Origin: Ignavibacteria bacterium | GTDB lineage: Bacteria; Bacteroidota; Ignavibacteria; SZUA-365 | Assembly (NCBI GenBank): GCA_016720835.1 | Contig: JADKJW010000010.1 | Coordinates: forward strand, 62,001-126,000 | Direction: 5' to 3' | DNA length: 64,000 nucleotides | Shown here: piece by piece, positions 17,440 to 26,254 of the stretch | How positions within the stretch are numbered: position 1 is the stretch's first letter | How the letters are laid out: each line of letters opens with the position of its first letter | Notes under the pieces: model-generated | Told to the model about the DNA's origin: nothing | Databases searched by the model: none | What the model saw: the letters and a program-made list of their open reading frames with translations, nothing else | Made by a program: the position numbers and the translations under genes

Positions 17440-18786
17440 TCATTGTTCCAGGGGGTCGAATTTGATTTCGCGAATCAGTTTGCCGAAAATGCGCAGCGGC
17501 GTGATGATGCCGCGATACGAGAGGCTGATGCCGCTCGGGCTGATGACCGACAAGGTGCACGGGGCGGTGTCGCCGAACGCGGGATGGACCGTCAGAACCG
17601 CGAAATCCGAGAGAGGGACGCCCTCCCAGCCGCGCGTGCCGAGCAGTTCTTCGAACGCCGGATTCGCGTTCCGGATGGTGTCGCCCGTCTCGTCGATGTG
17701 CACGATCGGGAACGGGACGTACTTCATCAGGAAACGGTACTGCTTCGACAGCCGCGAGTCCGTCGGCGCTTCGGGCGCGGCGGCGGACGCGATGCGCGCG
17801 GCGTCGCCGCTTGCATTCGCGGCGAAGAGCAGGAGCAGCGTATCCTCGCCGCCGGGATCGTCCAGCGTCGTTGTCCACCAGGCCGTGGGGAGGCTGACTC
17901 CGCCGTGCCGCGCGGGCGGGAAGGGCAGGCGGATCTGCTCGCCGGGATGATCGAAGGCCGCGGTCACGGCCTGCCGGGCAAGGCCGCGTTCGGCGTGCGG
18001 GACCAGATCTTCGACCGGAACGCCGACCACCGAGGTGTCGCGGTCGGCGGCCCGGAGGAACGCCTCGCCGGCGCCGACGACCGTGAAGCGGCGGTCGATC
18101 ACGAAGGCGTAGCCGGGGATACGGTCAACCAGCGCATTCTGGAGCGACGCGCGCTGATCGCTCGCGGGTTCGGAGGGCGCCGGTGCCTCGGCGGACTTCC
18201 TGACCGCGCTCTCGCCCGTGTCGCCCCGTCCGCCCTTGCGCACGTAATCGATCGAGAGTCCGAGAGATCCGGAGAGCCCGGCGAGCAGCTTGCGCAGGCG
18301 TGGCACGAGCCCCGCGGACAGCGTGACGACGAGAATGGCCGCGAGATGTTCGCGGCCGATGACGATCGGCATGGTCACCGCCGTGATCGGCACGGCATTG
18401 ACGGAGTAATGGCTGATGTCGGCCTTGGGAAAGGCCGCGTCGCGCGTCGTCTGGGTGAACCAGCGCGAGATGGGCGTCACCCAGGGCATGACGTCATCGG
18501 CCCACGGAACGCGCGCCTCCATTTCCCGGAATCCGATGCGGTAGGAGTCCTTGTCGCGCACGAACACGGTCAGTTCCATCGCGTCGATCTTCCGGCGCAG
18601 ATCCTTGAACGCCAGATCGAGGACCTCCTCCTCCGTCCGCACGTCGAGAAACATCACCTCGTTGCACCGGTTGCGCAGGGTCAGCTCGAGATGCAGCCAC
18701 CGCAGATCCTCGACGATGGCGTTCACCTCCGACACCATGTGGTCGAACGAGAACTGCATGACGGGAGTGGCGGCGCTGCGTGCCAT
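17440..18786 (-). CDS. GAF-PAS-PAS sensor protein without output domain
   Basis: The 448-aa protein has an N-terminal helical segment and GAF-like domain (to about residue 190), then two PAS-like domains (about 225-330, and 370-448 starting YRFLMKYVPFPIVHIDETGD...NPAFEELLG). No kinase, GGDEF, EAL or HTH domain is present, and no signal peptide. It is first in an apparent operon with the regulator and kinase (10-base spacing). An inferred role is soluble sensory input to that pair. Start options are ATG 18786 (chosen) and ATG 18759; neither has a clear ribosome binding site. Confidence 0.7.
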   Translation of the reverse strand: MARSAATPVMQFSFDHMVSEVNAIVEDLRWLHLELTLRNRCNEVMFLDVRTEEEVLDLAFKDLRRKIDAMELTVFVRDKDSYRIGFREMEARVPWADDVMPWVTPISRWFTQTTRDAAFPKADISHYSVNAVPITAVTMPIVIGREHLAAILVVTLSAGLVPRLRKLLAGLSGSLGLSIDYVRKGGRGDTGESAVRKSAEAPAPSEPASDQRASLQNALVDRIPGYAFVIDRRFTVVGAGEAFLRAADRDTSVVGVPVEDLVPHAERGLARQAVTAAFDHPGEQIRLPFPPARHGGVSLPTAWWTTTLDDPGGEDTLLLLFAANASGDAARIASAAAPEAPTDSRLSKQYRFLMKYVPFPIVHIDETGDTIRNANPAFEELLGTRGWEGVPLSDFAVLTVHPAFGDTAPCTLSVISPSGISLSYRGIITPLRIFGKLIREIKFDPLEQ

Positions 18787-19013
18787 GGGGTCGGGGGTGA
18801 TCGCGGGTGATACGGAAATGGCGGCTGACGCCTCGACGGGCGCCCGCGCGGGTCGTGATGGCGCGCTGTCTGACGTGCCGGAAAGCTTCAGCAGCAAAAA
18901 TATCACTCTCGGCTGCCGAATGCACCATGATGGCATGCGGAATCGACTCGATTTTCAGTGTCGAATGTCTATCTTTCGGGACCGGCCCATTGTTCCCAAC
19001 CCGTGAGGATTCC

Positions 19014-19931
19014 ATGAAGGTTCTTGTTCCGATGATCGTCCTGATGTTTCTGCTCGGCAGCGCGCCCACGGCGCAGGCACAGCTCACACCTCTGACCGCG
19101 AAGGAGGGGTATGCCGCGGCGTTCGCCAAGGCGCAGACCGAATTCGCCGCCGACGTCTACCTCGCGAACATTTTCTACGCGCCCGTCGTGTACAATTCCA
19201 TCCAGGTGACACTGGACATGAACACGGGACAGGCGACAGGATGGCTGTACCGTTTCTACTCTCCTTCGAAGGACTCCTCCACGCTCTACATCGCCGTCAA
19301 GGTGATCATTCTCGGCGTCCAGGCCGTGCAGCCGCCGGTCGGAACCTCCATTCCGCTGCCGCCTCTTCCCGGCGTGCTGCAGTTTGTCGAGCCGTGGGTG
19401 GATTCCCCCGCCGCGATTGCAGGCGCGAAGAACGGCGGCGGCGGGACGTTCCTCGCCGCGCACCCGGCCGCCATCATCGATCTCGTCATCACCATCAACA
19501 GTCCGGTGGACAATCCCCTCGCGCCGAAAGGCAAGTACTGGCTCATCCGCTTCGCCGAGGGGACGGACAACCTGACCTGCGCGGTGGATGCCGAGACTGG
19601 CGTGTCGGTCAACTGCGGATCGCTGACCGGGCTTGCCGGAACACCCGACGTTGCCGGGTTCCGCCTCGGTGCCGCGCATCCGCAGCCGCTGTCCCTCGGA
19701 TCCGGTGCGGACGCGGAATTCACCCTTGCCCTCGAGGAGCGGCAGCGTGTGACTCTGACCGTCGTCGATCTCCTGGGACGCGATGTCGCGCAGGTGCGCG
19801 ACGGCGAGTTCGAATCCGGGTCGCACGCGCTGCGCATCGATGCCGCGCTGCTGCCGGAAGCCGGCCTGTACTTCCTCGTGTGTCGCACCGCGGACCGGGT
19901 CGAACTGCGCAAAGTGCTCGTGACGCGGTAA
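19014..19931 (+). CDS. Secreted protein with T9SS-like C-terminal domain
   Basis: The 305-aa protein has a signal peptide (MKVLVPMIVLMFLLG..., cleaved after AQAQ). A central region of unknown family (residues 25-215) precedes a C-terminal sorting-type domain from about 220 (LGAAHPQPL...VTLTVVDLLGRDVAQVRDGEF...AGLYFLVCRTADRVELRKVLVTR). TGAGGATT before the ATG serves as ribosome binding site, and TATCTTTC at 18970-18977 may be its promoter element. It is convergent with the methyltransferase at 19978. No function is suggested by its core. Confidence 0.75.
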   Translation: MKVLVPMIVLMFLLGSAPTAQAQLTPLTAKEGYAAAFAKAQTEFAADVYLANIFYAPVVYNSIQVTLDMNTGQATGWLYRFYSPSKDSSTLYIAVKVIILGVQAVQPPVGTSIPLPPLPGVLQFVEPWVDSPAAIAGAKNGGGGTFLAAHPAAIIDLVITINSPVDNPLAPKGKYWLIRFAEGTDNLTCAVDAETGVSVNCGSLTGLAGTPDVAGFRLGAAHPQPLSLGSGADAEFTLALEERQRVTLTVVDLLGRDVAQVRDGEFESGSHALRIDAALLPEAGLYFLVCRTADRVELRKVLVTR

Positions 19932-19977
19932 GCGTCCGTTCCCGCGGCGGACGATGCCGGAGCGGCGCGAGCGGCGT

Positions 19978-20727
19978 TCAGCGCTTTTCGCGCAGCGCGA
20001 TGACGTTCCAGTCGAGGTAGTGCCGCTGGTACGCGAGATAGACCTCCTGCTCGTCCTTCGCCCATTCGGCGAATTCCCGCGCCTCGCTGTTGCCGGGGTG
20101 GGCGCGCGCGTGGTCGAGTATCGCCGCCCACTGCAGGCTCATGTACTCATCCCATTCCTCCGAGGTGCTGCGGTGGCACTCGAGGAGTTCGAATCCGGCG
20201 TTCTCCGCGACCGTGAGCAGTTCGCCGCCCGAGAGGATCGCCCACTCCTGATTGTCGATGTAGGTTTTGTAGCGGCGGGGCAGGGGCAGGTCGATGGTCG
20301 GTTCGCCGACGATCAGGACGCCGCCCGGACGGAGCGCCGGAGACAGCGCGGCGAGCGCGTCGGCGAAGCCTCCATAGATGGGCGCCGTGCCGAGACAGAG
20401 GATCGCGTCGAAACTCGCCTCCGGCGGATGGTACGACGCGGCGTCCATGGTCAGGATGAGCGTTCGCCGGGCCATGCCATGGCGCGCAAACAGCGCCTCG
20501 GCGCGCGCGGTCCAGCGCGGCGAGGAATCCACCTGCACGCAGTACGCATCCAGCTCCGTGGCGAGCGCGAACGAGGCGTGTCCCAGTCCGCTGCCGATGT
20601 CCAGCACGCGCGGAAGGGTCGCCGGGATGCAGCGGCGCGCGATCGCCACGAGGCGGTCGGCGCGCAGCGGGTTCATGATGGCGTGCCGCGCGTACGCGAT
20701 ATGGAAGTAGGCGACGGGGTCAAACAT
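19978..20727 (-). CDS. SAM-dependent methyltransferase, class I
   Basis: The 249-aa protein has a Rossmann-type methyltransferase core: motif I RVLDIGSGLGHAS, the acidic residue at the end of strand 2 (VQVDSSP), FDAILCLGTAP and the post-motif LRPGGVLIVGEP. The substrate is unknown. The start at 20727 has AGGAGC 7 bases upstream; the ORF extension to 20844 overlaps the divergent ndk promoter and is rejected. It is probably monocistronic. Confidence 0.87.
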   Translation of the reverse strand: MFDPVAYFHIAYARHAIMNPLRADRLVAIARRCIPATLPRVLDIGSGLGHASFALATELDAYCVQVDSSPRWTARAEALFARHGMARRTLILTMDAASYHPPEASFDAILCLGTAPIYGGFADALAALSPALRPGGVLIVGEPTIDLPLPRRYKTYIDNQEWAILSGGELLTVAENAGFELLECHRSTSEEWDEYMSLQWAAILDHARAHPGNSEAREFAEWAKDEQEVYLAYQRHYLDWNVIALREKR

Positions 20728-20821
20728 CCGGTGCTCCTGGAAAGAGGTGGCCGTGCATCCGCGAATCTCGACCGGTGGGACCGAATTCCCAAATCGCGGC
20801 CGGCCGGCGCGCGTCTCCGCG

Positions 20822-20852
20822 TTGTTTTTCAGTCCTTCATTCATGACCTTTG
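20822..20852 (+). promoter_or_regulatory. Bacteroidota-type promoter for ndk
   Basis: TTG at 20822-20824, a 20-nt spacer, then GACCTTTG at 20845-20852 (one mismatch to TAnnTTTG). It lies 46 bases upstream of ndk. Confidence 0.5.
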
Positions 20853-20898
20853 TGTTTGTTCGTCATCGTCATCCGACCACACCACACACAGGAATTTC

Positions 20899-21321
20899 AT
20901 GGAACGCACGCTCGCCATTCTCAAGCCCGATTGTGTCCGCAAGAACCTCATCGGCCCGGTCATCAGCCAGATCACCGAAGCCGGATTCAAAATTCTCGCT
21001 CTCCGCATGGTGCATCTCGCGCCCCACACGGCCGGAGGATTTTACGCGGTACACCGTGAGCGCCCGTTTTACAAGGATCTCGTGGCGTTCATGTCCTCCG
21101 GACCCTGCGTGCCCATCGTGCTGGAGAAGGAGAATGCGGTCGCGGACTTTCGCGCGCTCATCGGCGCCACCGATCCGAAGGAAGCCGAGGAGGGGACCAT
21201 CCGGCAATTGCATGCGGATAACAAGGGCGAAAACATCGTGCACGGATCCGACAGCGACGAGAACGCCGCCATCGAGATCGGGTATTTCTTCCAGGGTCTC
21301 GACCTCGTGTCGACGCACTGA
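20899..21321 (+). CDS. ndk: Nucleoside diphosphate kinase
   Basis: Transfers the terminal phosphate between nucleoside triphosphates and diphosphates through a phospho-histidine. The 140-aa sequence is full length, with ERTLAILKPDCV at the N terminus and the active-site motif NIVHGSDS (His115). AGGAATTTC precedes the ATG. It heads a compact plus-strand run: ndk, Nudix hydrolase (5-base gap), namZ, lipoprotein, hisA-like. Confidence 0.97.
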   Translation: MERTLAILKPDCVRKNLIGPVISQITEAGFKILALRMVHLAPHTAGGFYAVHRERPFYKDLVAFMSSGPCVPIVLEKENAVADFRALIGATDPKEAEEGTIRQLHADNKGENIVHGSDSDENAAIEIGYFFQGLDLVSTH

Positions 21322-21326
21322 CGTCC

Positions 21327-21884
21327 ATGTCTCCCGTCGGCTGGAGCACGCTCTCCGAGGAAACGCGCATCGAGAACCCGTGGTGGATCTACAAGCGGGA
21401 CCGCGTCATCCTCCCGTCGGGCACTGAAGGCGAATACCATTACGTCGACACGCCGGGTTCGGTCATGATCGTGCCGGTGACGAGCGCCGGGATGCTGGTG
21501 ATGGTGCGGCAGTACCGCTACCTGAACCGCCGGTCGAGCCTCGAATTTCCCGGCGGCGGCATCCCGCGCGGTCTTGCGCCGGCCGAAGCCGCGGCGCGCG
21601 AACTGCAGGAGGAGGCGGGCGTCGAGGCGGCCGTCCTCCGCGAGGTCGGCGTGTTCAATCCGTTCAACGGGGTGACGAATGAACTCTGCCACGTGTTCGT
21701 CGCCACCGGACACCGGGCTGTCGCACCGCGGCCCGATGAGACCGAGGACTGCGAGGCCGTCCTCCTTGCGCCCGCGGAATTGCGCGCACTCGTCGCCGCG
21801 GGCGAAATCTGGGACGGCATGACGCTCGCGGCGCTGGCGCAGGTCGCCATCACCGCGCCCGACCTCGTCGGGATCGGGCTGTGA
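21327..21884 (+). CDS. Nudix hydrolase, ADP-ribose pyrophosphatase-like
   Basis: The 185-aa protein contains a complete Nudix box, GGGIPRGLAPAEAAARELQEEAGV (residues 76-99; given here only to show G-x5-E-x7-REL-x-EEAG). The preceding MIVPVTSAGMLVMVRQYRY resembles the ADP-ribose/NDP-sugar pyrophosphatase branch. Its stop overlaps the GTG start of the next gene. Confidence 0.88.
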   Translation: MSPVGWSTLSEETRIENPWWIYKRDRVILPSGTEGEYHYVDTPGSVMIVPVTSAGMLVMVRQYRYLNRRSSLEFPGGGIPRGLAPAEAAARELQEEAGVEAAVLREVGVFNPFNGVTNELCHVFVATGHRAVAPRPDETEDCEAVLLAPAELRALVAAGEIWDGMTLAALAQVAITAPDLVGIGL

Positions 21885-23116
21885 GCGCCGCGCGGACGCT
21901 CGCGTTCCTGGCGTGCGCGCTGTGCCTCACCGCATCCGCGCGCGCGCAATCCCGCGTCGCGACCGGCGCCGACGTGCTGCTCCGCGACTCTCTCTCGCTG
22001 ATCCGGGGCGCGCGCGTCGGCGTCGTCTGCAACCGCGCGTCGACGCTCGGCGACGGCGTGCCGGTCTGGGAAGCCCTGCGCGCGGAACCATCCTGCACGC
22101 TCGCCGCGATCTTCACGCCCGAGCACGGGCTCGATGCCGCCGCGGACAACGGACGGGAGGTGCCGGACACGCTGCTCGGGAACGTGCCCGTCTATTCGCT
22201 GTACGGCGGAACCCGCAAGCCGCGCCCGCACATGCTGCGCGGGATCGACGTGCTGCTCATCGATCTGCAGGATGCGGGCGCGCGCTTCTACACCTACGCT
22301 TCCACGCTCCTGCTCTGCATGGAAGCCGCCGCCGCGCAGGAGATCCGCTGCATCGTGCTCGACCGTCCGAATCCCATCGGCGGAGACATCGCGGAAGGAC
22401 CGGTGCTGGACACGGCGCTGCGCAGTTTCGTGGGCATGCTGCCCGTCCCCATCCGTCACGGCATGACCCTCGGCGAGCTTGCGCGGATGGCCGCGGGCGA
22501 AGGGTGGTTCGCGCAATCGGACCGGCTCCTCCTCACCGTTGTCCCCATGCGCGGGTGGCGGCGCGCGATGCATTTCTCCGACACCGGCCTGCGGTGGACC
22601 GCACCGTCGCCCTCCATGCGCACCCCCGAAACCGCCGAGGTCTATCCCGGCATCTGCCTGTTCGAGGGGACGAACGTGTCCGAAGGGCGGGGAACAGCGT
22701 CCCCGTTCCTGCGCATCGGCGCGCCGTTCATGGATGCGAACGAGGTCGCGAGCCGCTTCGCGGCCCTCCATCTGCCGGGTGTCGACTTCGAGCCCGCCGT
22801 CTTCGTCCCCTCCGCGCGGGCGGGAGCCTCCGCACCGAAGCATGCGGGCGACACCTGCCGGGGGGCCGCCCTGCGCGTCCGCGACGCGCGCGCCTTTCAA
22901 TCCGTCCGCACCGGGGTGATGCTCCTCGCGGCGTTGCGCGAGATGTACGGCGCGCGCGTGACCGCCACGCCGTTTCTCGACATGCTGGCCGGCGTGCGCG
23001 GGCTGTTCGACCGTCTCCGCGCGACCCGCGCCGCCGCGGAACTCGTGGCGTCCTGGGACGAGGCCCTGGCCGCGTTTCTGCGCCTGCGCGCCCCGTATCT
23101 GCTGTACAACGCCTAA
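21881..23116 (+). CDS. NamZ-type exo-beta-N-acetylmuramidase (DUF1343)
   Basis: The 411-aa exported protein has a signal peptide (ending ASARAQ). Hallmark DUF1343 motifs follow: FTPEHGL near residue 83, LIDLQDAGARFYTYAS near 125, DRPNPIGGDIAEGP near 165 and FEGTNVSEGRGT near 263. Characterised members are exo-lytic N-acetylmuramidases that act on cell-wall fragments in peptidoglycan recycling; activity here is inferred from the family. The GTG start overlaps the Nudix stop (GTGA), which indicates coupled translation. Confidence 0.88.
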   Translation: MSAARTLAFLACALCLTASARAQSRVATGADVLLRDSLSLIRGARVGVVCNRASTLGDGVPVWEALRAEPSCTLAAIFTPEHGLDAAADNGREVPDTLLGNVPVYSLYGGTRKPRPHMLRGIDVLLIDLQDAGARFYTYASTLLLCMEAAAAQEIRCIVLDRPNPIGGDIAEGPVLDTALRSFVGMLPVPIRHGMTLGELARMAAGEGWFAQSDRLLLTVVPMRGWRRAMHFSDTGLRWTAPSPSMRTPETAEVYPGICLFEGTNVSEGRGTASPFLRIGAPFMDANEVASRFAALHLPGVDFEPAVFVPSARAGASAPKHAGDTCRGAALRVRDARAFQSVRTGVMLLAALREMYGARVTATPFLDMLAGVRGLFDRLRATRAAAELVASWDEALAAFLRLRAPYLLYNA

Positions 23117-23133
23117 CTGCAAGGATCCCCGTC

Positions 23134-24207
23134 ATGATCGCAATCAGACACCTCCCGACGCTTCTCCTTCTCGCAACCGCCGTGCTGGCTTCCTGCGGCG
23201 AATCCGGAGGGAAGGCCGGCGCCGGCGATTCCGCGTCCGTCGCGAAGGACTCGGCGCTCGCGGCCGTCGCGAAGCTCGAACGTCCGACGGACGTGGTGCG
23301 GCTCGCGCTGGCATTCAAAAGCGGCGATGCCTTCGGGTACGCGATCACCACGGTGCAAAACGTGTCGATGGCACGCGACTCCGCGGTGGACAAGAGCACG
23401 CAGCGCATGACCTACCGCTACCGTTTTGACGTGCTCGCCGTGAACGAGGACGGTTCGGCCCGACTGCGCGCCACCTGCCTCGCGGTGACGTTCAAGGGCG
23501 AGTACGACGACGGCGGCACGAAGAAAACCATGCAGTACGACTCGCGCGAAAAGAACCCCGAATCGAAGGAGAAAACGTTCGCGCAGTACAATGCGCCCGT
23601 CGGCGCGCCGTTCGAAGTGACCCTCACGCGCGAGGGCAAGGTGGAGCGCGTCTCGAAGTACGACGAGGTCCTCAAGCGGCTGCTCGGGAAGGATTTCAAC
23701 ACCATCAAACAGCAGGCGCGGCAGAAGATCGCGGAGGACTACGCCGAGAACGGCCTCCAGAACATTCTGCAGGGCGCCTTTCAGAAACTGGAAGACCGGC
23801 CCGTCGGCGTCGATTCGGCATGGCGCCACGCATGGACGGGAAACCTCGGTTTCCTCAAGGTGCAGAACGACGCGACGTACACCCTGAAGGGTTTCGAGAA
23901 AAGCGCGCGCGGGAAACTCGCGCACATCGCCGCGTCGATGACGTCGAAGTACATCGGCAACAAAACCCTCGATACGGGACAGGGCATCGCGACGGTGGAG
24001 ACGTTCGACATCACGGGCAGCGGCACCACGCTGTTCAACATGGACGACGGCCGGCCGGAATCGCGGAAGACCACGCAGACCGTGCGCGTGAAGTTCTACG
24101 TCGAGCCGCCGGAGGAACTGAAAAAAATGGCGCCCGATCAGGCGAAATCGTTCTGGTGGTCGCAGAACGCCACCATGGAAAGCATCGTCGAGCGGATCGC
24201 GCTCTGA
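23134..24207 (+). CDS. Lipoprotein, DUF6263-like
   Basis: The 357-aa protein has a lipoprotein signal peptide with lipobox VLASC (Cys21). A Gly/Ala/Ser-rich linker and a large soluble domain rich in charged beta strands follow (TYRYRFDVLAVNEDGSARLRAT, FEVTLTREGKVERVSKYDE). The pattern recalls DUF6263-type lipoproteins of this phylum, but I am not certain of the family. It begins 17 bases after namZ with AAGGATCC as ribosome binding site. Confidence 0.75.
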   Translation: MIAIRHLPTLLLLATAVLASCGESGGKAGAGDSASVAKDSALAAVAKLERPTDVVRLALAFKSGDAFGYAITTVQNVSMARDSAVDKSTQRMTYRYRFDVLAVNEDGSARLRATCLAVTFKGEYDDGGTKKTMQYDSREKNPESKEKTFAQYNAPVGAPFEVTLTREGKVERVSKYDEVLKRLLGKDFNTIKQQARQKIAEDYAENGLQNILQGAFQKLEDRPVGVDSAWRHAWTGNLGFLKVQNDATYTLKGFEKSARGKLAHIAASMTSKYIGNKTLDTGQGIATVETFDITGSGTTLFNMDDGRPESRKTTQTVRVKFYVEPPEELKKMAPDQAKSFWWSQNATMESIVERIAL

Positions 24208-24272
24208 TTCCGGCACTCCCTCGCGCCGCACCCGTCCACGCACGTTCCCACGAGAATTCCGGAGTCGCCCGC

Positions 24273-25058
24273 ATGCTCATTTTTCCATCGATTCAGATTC
24301 GGGACGGCCGCAGCGTGTTCACCGTGCGCGGCGAACCCGGCACGGAGCACGGCTATCCTTCCGACCCCGTGCTGCTCGCGCGCCTCTGGCGGCGAGAGAA
24401 CGCCAAGGCTCTGCACATCGTCGATCACGACGCCATCGCCAGCGGGCAGCCCTGCAACATCGATGCGCTGCGCGCGATCGTGCTCGCCGAAGACGTCCGG
24501 ATTCCGATACAGATCTGCGGCGGCATACGCACCTACGAACACGCGCGCGCCCTGCTCGTCGACGTCGGGGTCGACCGCATCGTCCTCACCACCGCGGCGA
24601 TCGAGCATCCCGGACTCATCGAACGCCTCGTCGCGGATTTCGGCGCGACAAAAATCGTCGCGGGATACGAGGTGCGCGGGCGGCGTCTCTGCGCCGGATC
24701 GGGCACGCGATCCTACGACCTTCCGCCCGCCGAGTACGCCGCGCTGTTGAAGCGCACGGGCATTCTCCGCGTGCTGTACACGGATCTCGATGCCGTGGAA
24801 GCGCGGACGATTCTCGATCTGCAGCGCGCCGCGGCCTTCGCGCGCGACACCGGCTTCACGATGACGCTCGGCGGCGCGGTGTGGTCCTATCCCGATCTCA
24901 AGGCCGCGCAGGAGGCGCTGCCCCGGAGGATCGATTCGGTGGTGCTGGACAGGCCGCTGTATGAGAATAATTTTGCCTGTCAGGCCGTGTGGAGAAAAAT
25001 CGAACGACGCCTGATCGAAAAAGGCACGCTGCTCCCGGATGCGTCACAGGGCCTCTGA
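24273..25058 (+). CDS. HisA-like TIM-barrel protein with altered active site
   Basis: The 261-aa protein is clearly of the HisA/HisF family: FPSIQIRDGRSVFTVRGE at the start, ICGGIRTYEHARALL with GVDRIVLTTAA in the first phosphate-binding half, and YTDLDAVEA then TLGGAVWSY in the second. In HisA the first strand normally reads PAIDLxxG with a catalytic Asp; here that position is Gln8. Asp171 of the second site is kept, but the RDG(T) loop after it is not. No other histidine genes are nearby. It may have a different substrate or a non-catalytic role. Last gene of the ndk run, 65 bases after the lipoprotein. Confidence 0.8.
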   Translation: MLIFPSIQIRDGRSVFTVRGEPGTEHGYPSDPVLLARLWRRENAKALHIVDHDAIASGQPCNIDALRAIVLAEDVRIPIQICGGIRTYEHARALLVDVGVDRIVLTTAAIEHPGLIERLVADFGATKIVAGYEVRGRRLCAGSGTRSYDLPPAEYAALLKRTGILRVLYTDLDAVEARTILDLQRAAAFARDTGFTMTLGGAVWSYPDLKAAQEALPRRIDSVVLDRPLYENNFACQAVWRKIERRLIEKGTLLPDASQGL

Positions 25059-25103
25059 AAGGCCTCTTCCGAGAGCCCGCGCGATTTTATCCCGACGGCA
25101 TTA

Positions 25104-25133
25104 TTGACATTGAAAGGAAATTTAGTATATTTT
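25104..25133 (+). promoter_or_regulatory. Bacteroidota-type promoter for the 25.3-kb barrel gene
   Basis: TTG at 25104-25106, a 19-nt spacer, then TATATTTT at 25126-25133, in a markedly AT-rich island. It predicts a leader of about 170 nt. Confidence 0.6.
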
Positions 25134-25137
25134 TTCT

Positions 25138-25170
25138 GTGAAAATTTTTCACATGCGGAAAAGTTTTTCC
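25138..25170 (+). promoter_or_regulatory. Two adjacent inverted repeats at the predicted transcript start
   Basis: GTGAAAATTTTTCAC (25138-25152) is a 7-bp inverted repeat around one base. GGAAAA-GT-TTTTCC (25157-25170) follows at once. They could be an operator or a 5' mRNA structure. Confidence 0.35.
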
Positions 25171-25311
25171 CTCGTTGGAATCGCCGCCCCCCGCATCAGA
25201 TTTTCGCTGCTCGCAGATTCCTTGTTTCATCCACCACAAGACTTCTCCCGAATCGTAACAGCGTGCTACCGTCTTTTACTCTTCCCTCTTTTTCAGCCAT
25301 CAGGTGAACTC

Positions 25312-26178
25312 ATGACGTTTGTCCGTCTGCGATTTCTACTCGCGATCGCAATGCTGCTCTCATCCTTCCTCGTCGCTTCCGCACAGTGGAGGACGACGAA
25401 TTCGATCCGGTCCTATCCGGACAGGTATGAGGTGATGTCGCTCCTTCCGGGCGATATAAACGTGTACAGCCCGGATCAGACGACGATCTTCGTCACGGGC
25501 TTCCTTGGTCTCAACCACAACTCCAACATGGGCAAGTTCCGCACGGACTGCGACTGCGAGTTCACCGGCGAGTTCAGCCTGAAGAATATCGGCGCGGTGA
25601 TCGGCGCGGACGTGACGTACCAGTTCCATCCGAACTGGGCGATCATCGGCAAGGCCTACTACGACAACAAGCACTCGAAGGAATCCTACGAGCGCACGAT
25701 CGAAACGCCGATCAAGCTCGGGAACATCGTCGCGATCCGCCCGATCGACTATGAAGAGAGCGGGACGGTGAGCCTGTCGTATTTCACCGTCGGGCTCTTC
25801 GGCCGCTGGCAGCCGCGTCTCGCGCGCTGGTACATCTTCGCCGGTCCGGCCGTCGGATTGCCGTCCTCCTCCTCCATCCAGCACGATCAGGCGATCGTGA
25901 CGCCGGAGGTCACCTATCAGGAGATCGGCATTTCCGAGACCAAGCGCACCGTGTCGACCGCCGATTTTACCGGGAAGCTCCGCATGGAAGCCATGGTCGG
26001 TTTCGGGTACGACTACATCGTGCGACCGCGCTGGTATATCAATCCCGAAATCCGGGTGGGGTATCCGCTGACACAGACGACGGCCACCGTCAATGACCGC
26101 GGAAAAACCATCGACATTCCCGACTGGAAAGTGCTCTCCGTGCAGTTTTCGATCGGCTTGAAGTACGAAGCGTTCTAA
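25312..26178 (+). CDS. Outer-membrane beta-barrel protein
   Basis: The 288-aa protein has a signal peptide (MTFVRLRFLLAIAMLLSSFLVASAQ). Alternating hydrophobic/aromatic strands follow (IGADVTYQFHPNWAIIGKAYY, LSYFTVGLFGRWQPRLARWYIFAG, MVGFGYDYIVRPRWYINPEIRVGY), with a C-terminal aromatic residue (LKYEAF). This is the pattern of the OMP_b-brl family. The start at 25312 is chosen for its signal peptide; the ORF extension to 25138 begins at the predicted transcription start. It lies directly upstream of a PorE-like lipoprotein, and the pair may function together in the outer membrane. Confidence 0.8.
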   Translation: MTFVRLRFLLAIAMLLSSFLVASAQWRTTNSIRSYPDRYEVMSLLPGDINVYSPDQTTIFVTGFLGLNHNSNMGKFRTDCDCEFTGEFSLKNIGAVIGADVTYQFHPNWAIIGKAYYDNKHSKESYERTIETPIKLGNIVAIRPIDYEESGTVSLSYFTVGLFGRWQPRLARWYIFAGPAVGLPSSSSIQHDQAIVTPEVTYQEIGISETKRTVSTADFTGKLRMEAMVGFGYDYIVRPRWYINPEIRVGYPLTQTTATVNDRGKTIDIPDWKVLSVQFSIGLKYEAF

Positions 26179-26254
26179 TGTTTCCGCAGCACTCCGCGTT
26201 TTCCCGTCGCTCCCTATTCCGCACACGCCACCACAAACTCCGGATACTGAATTC

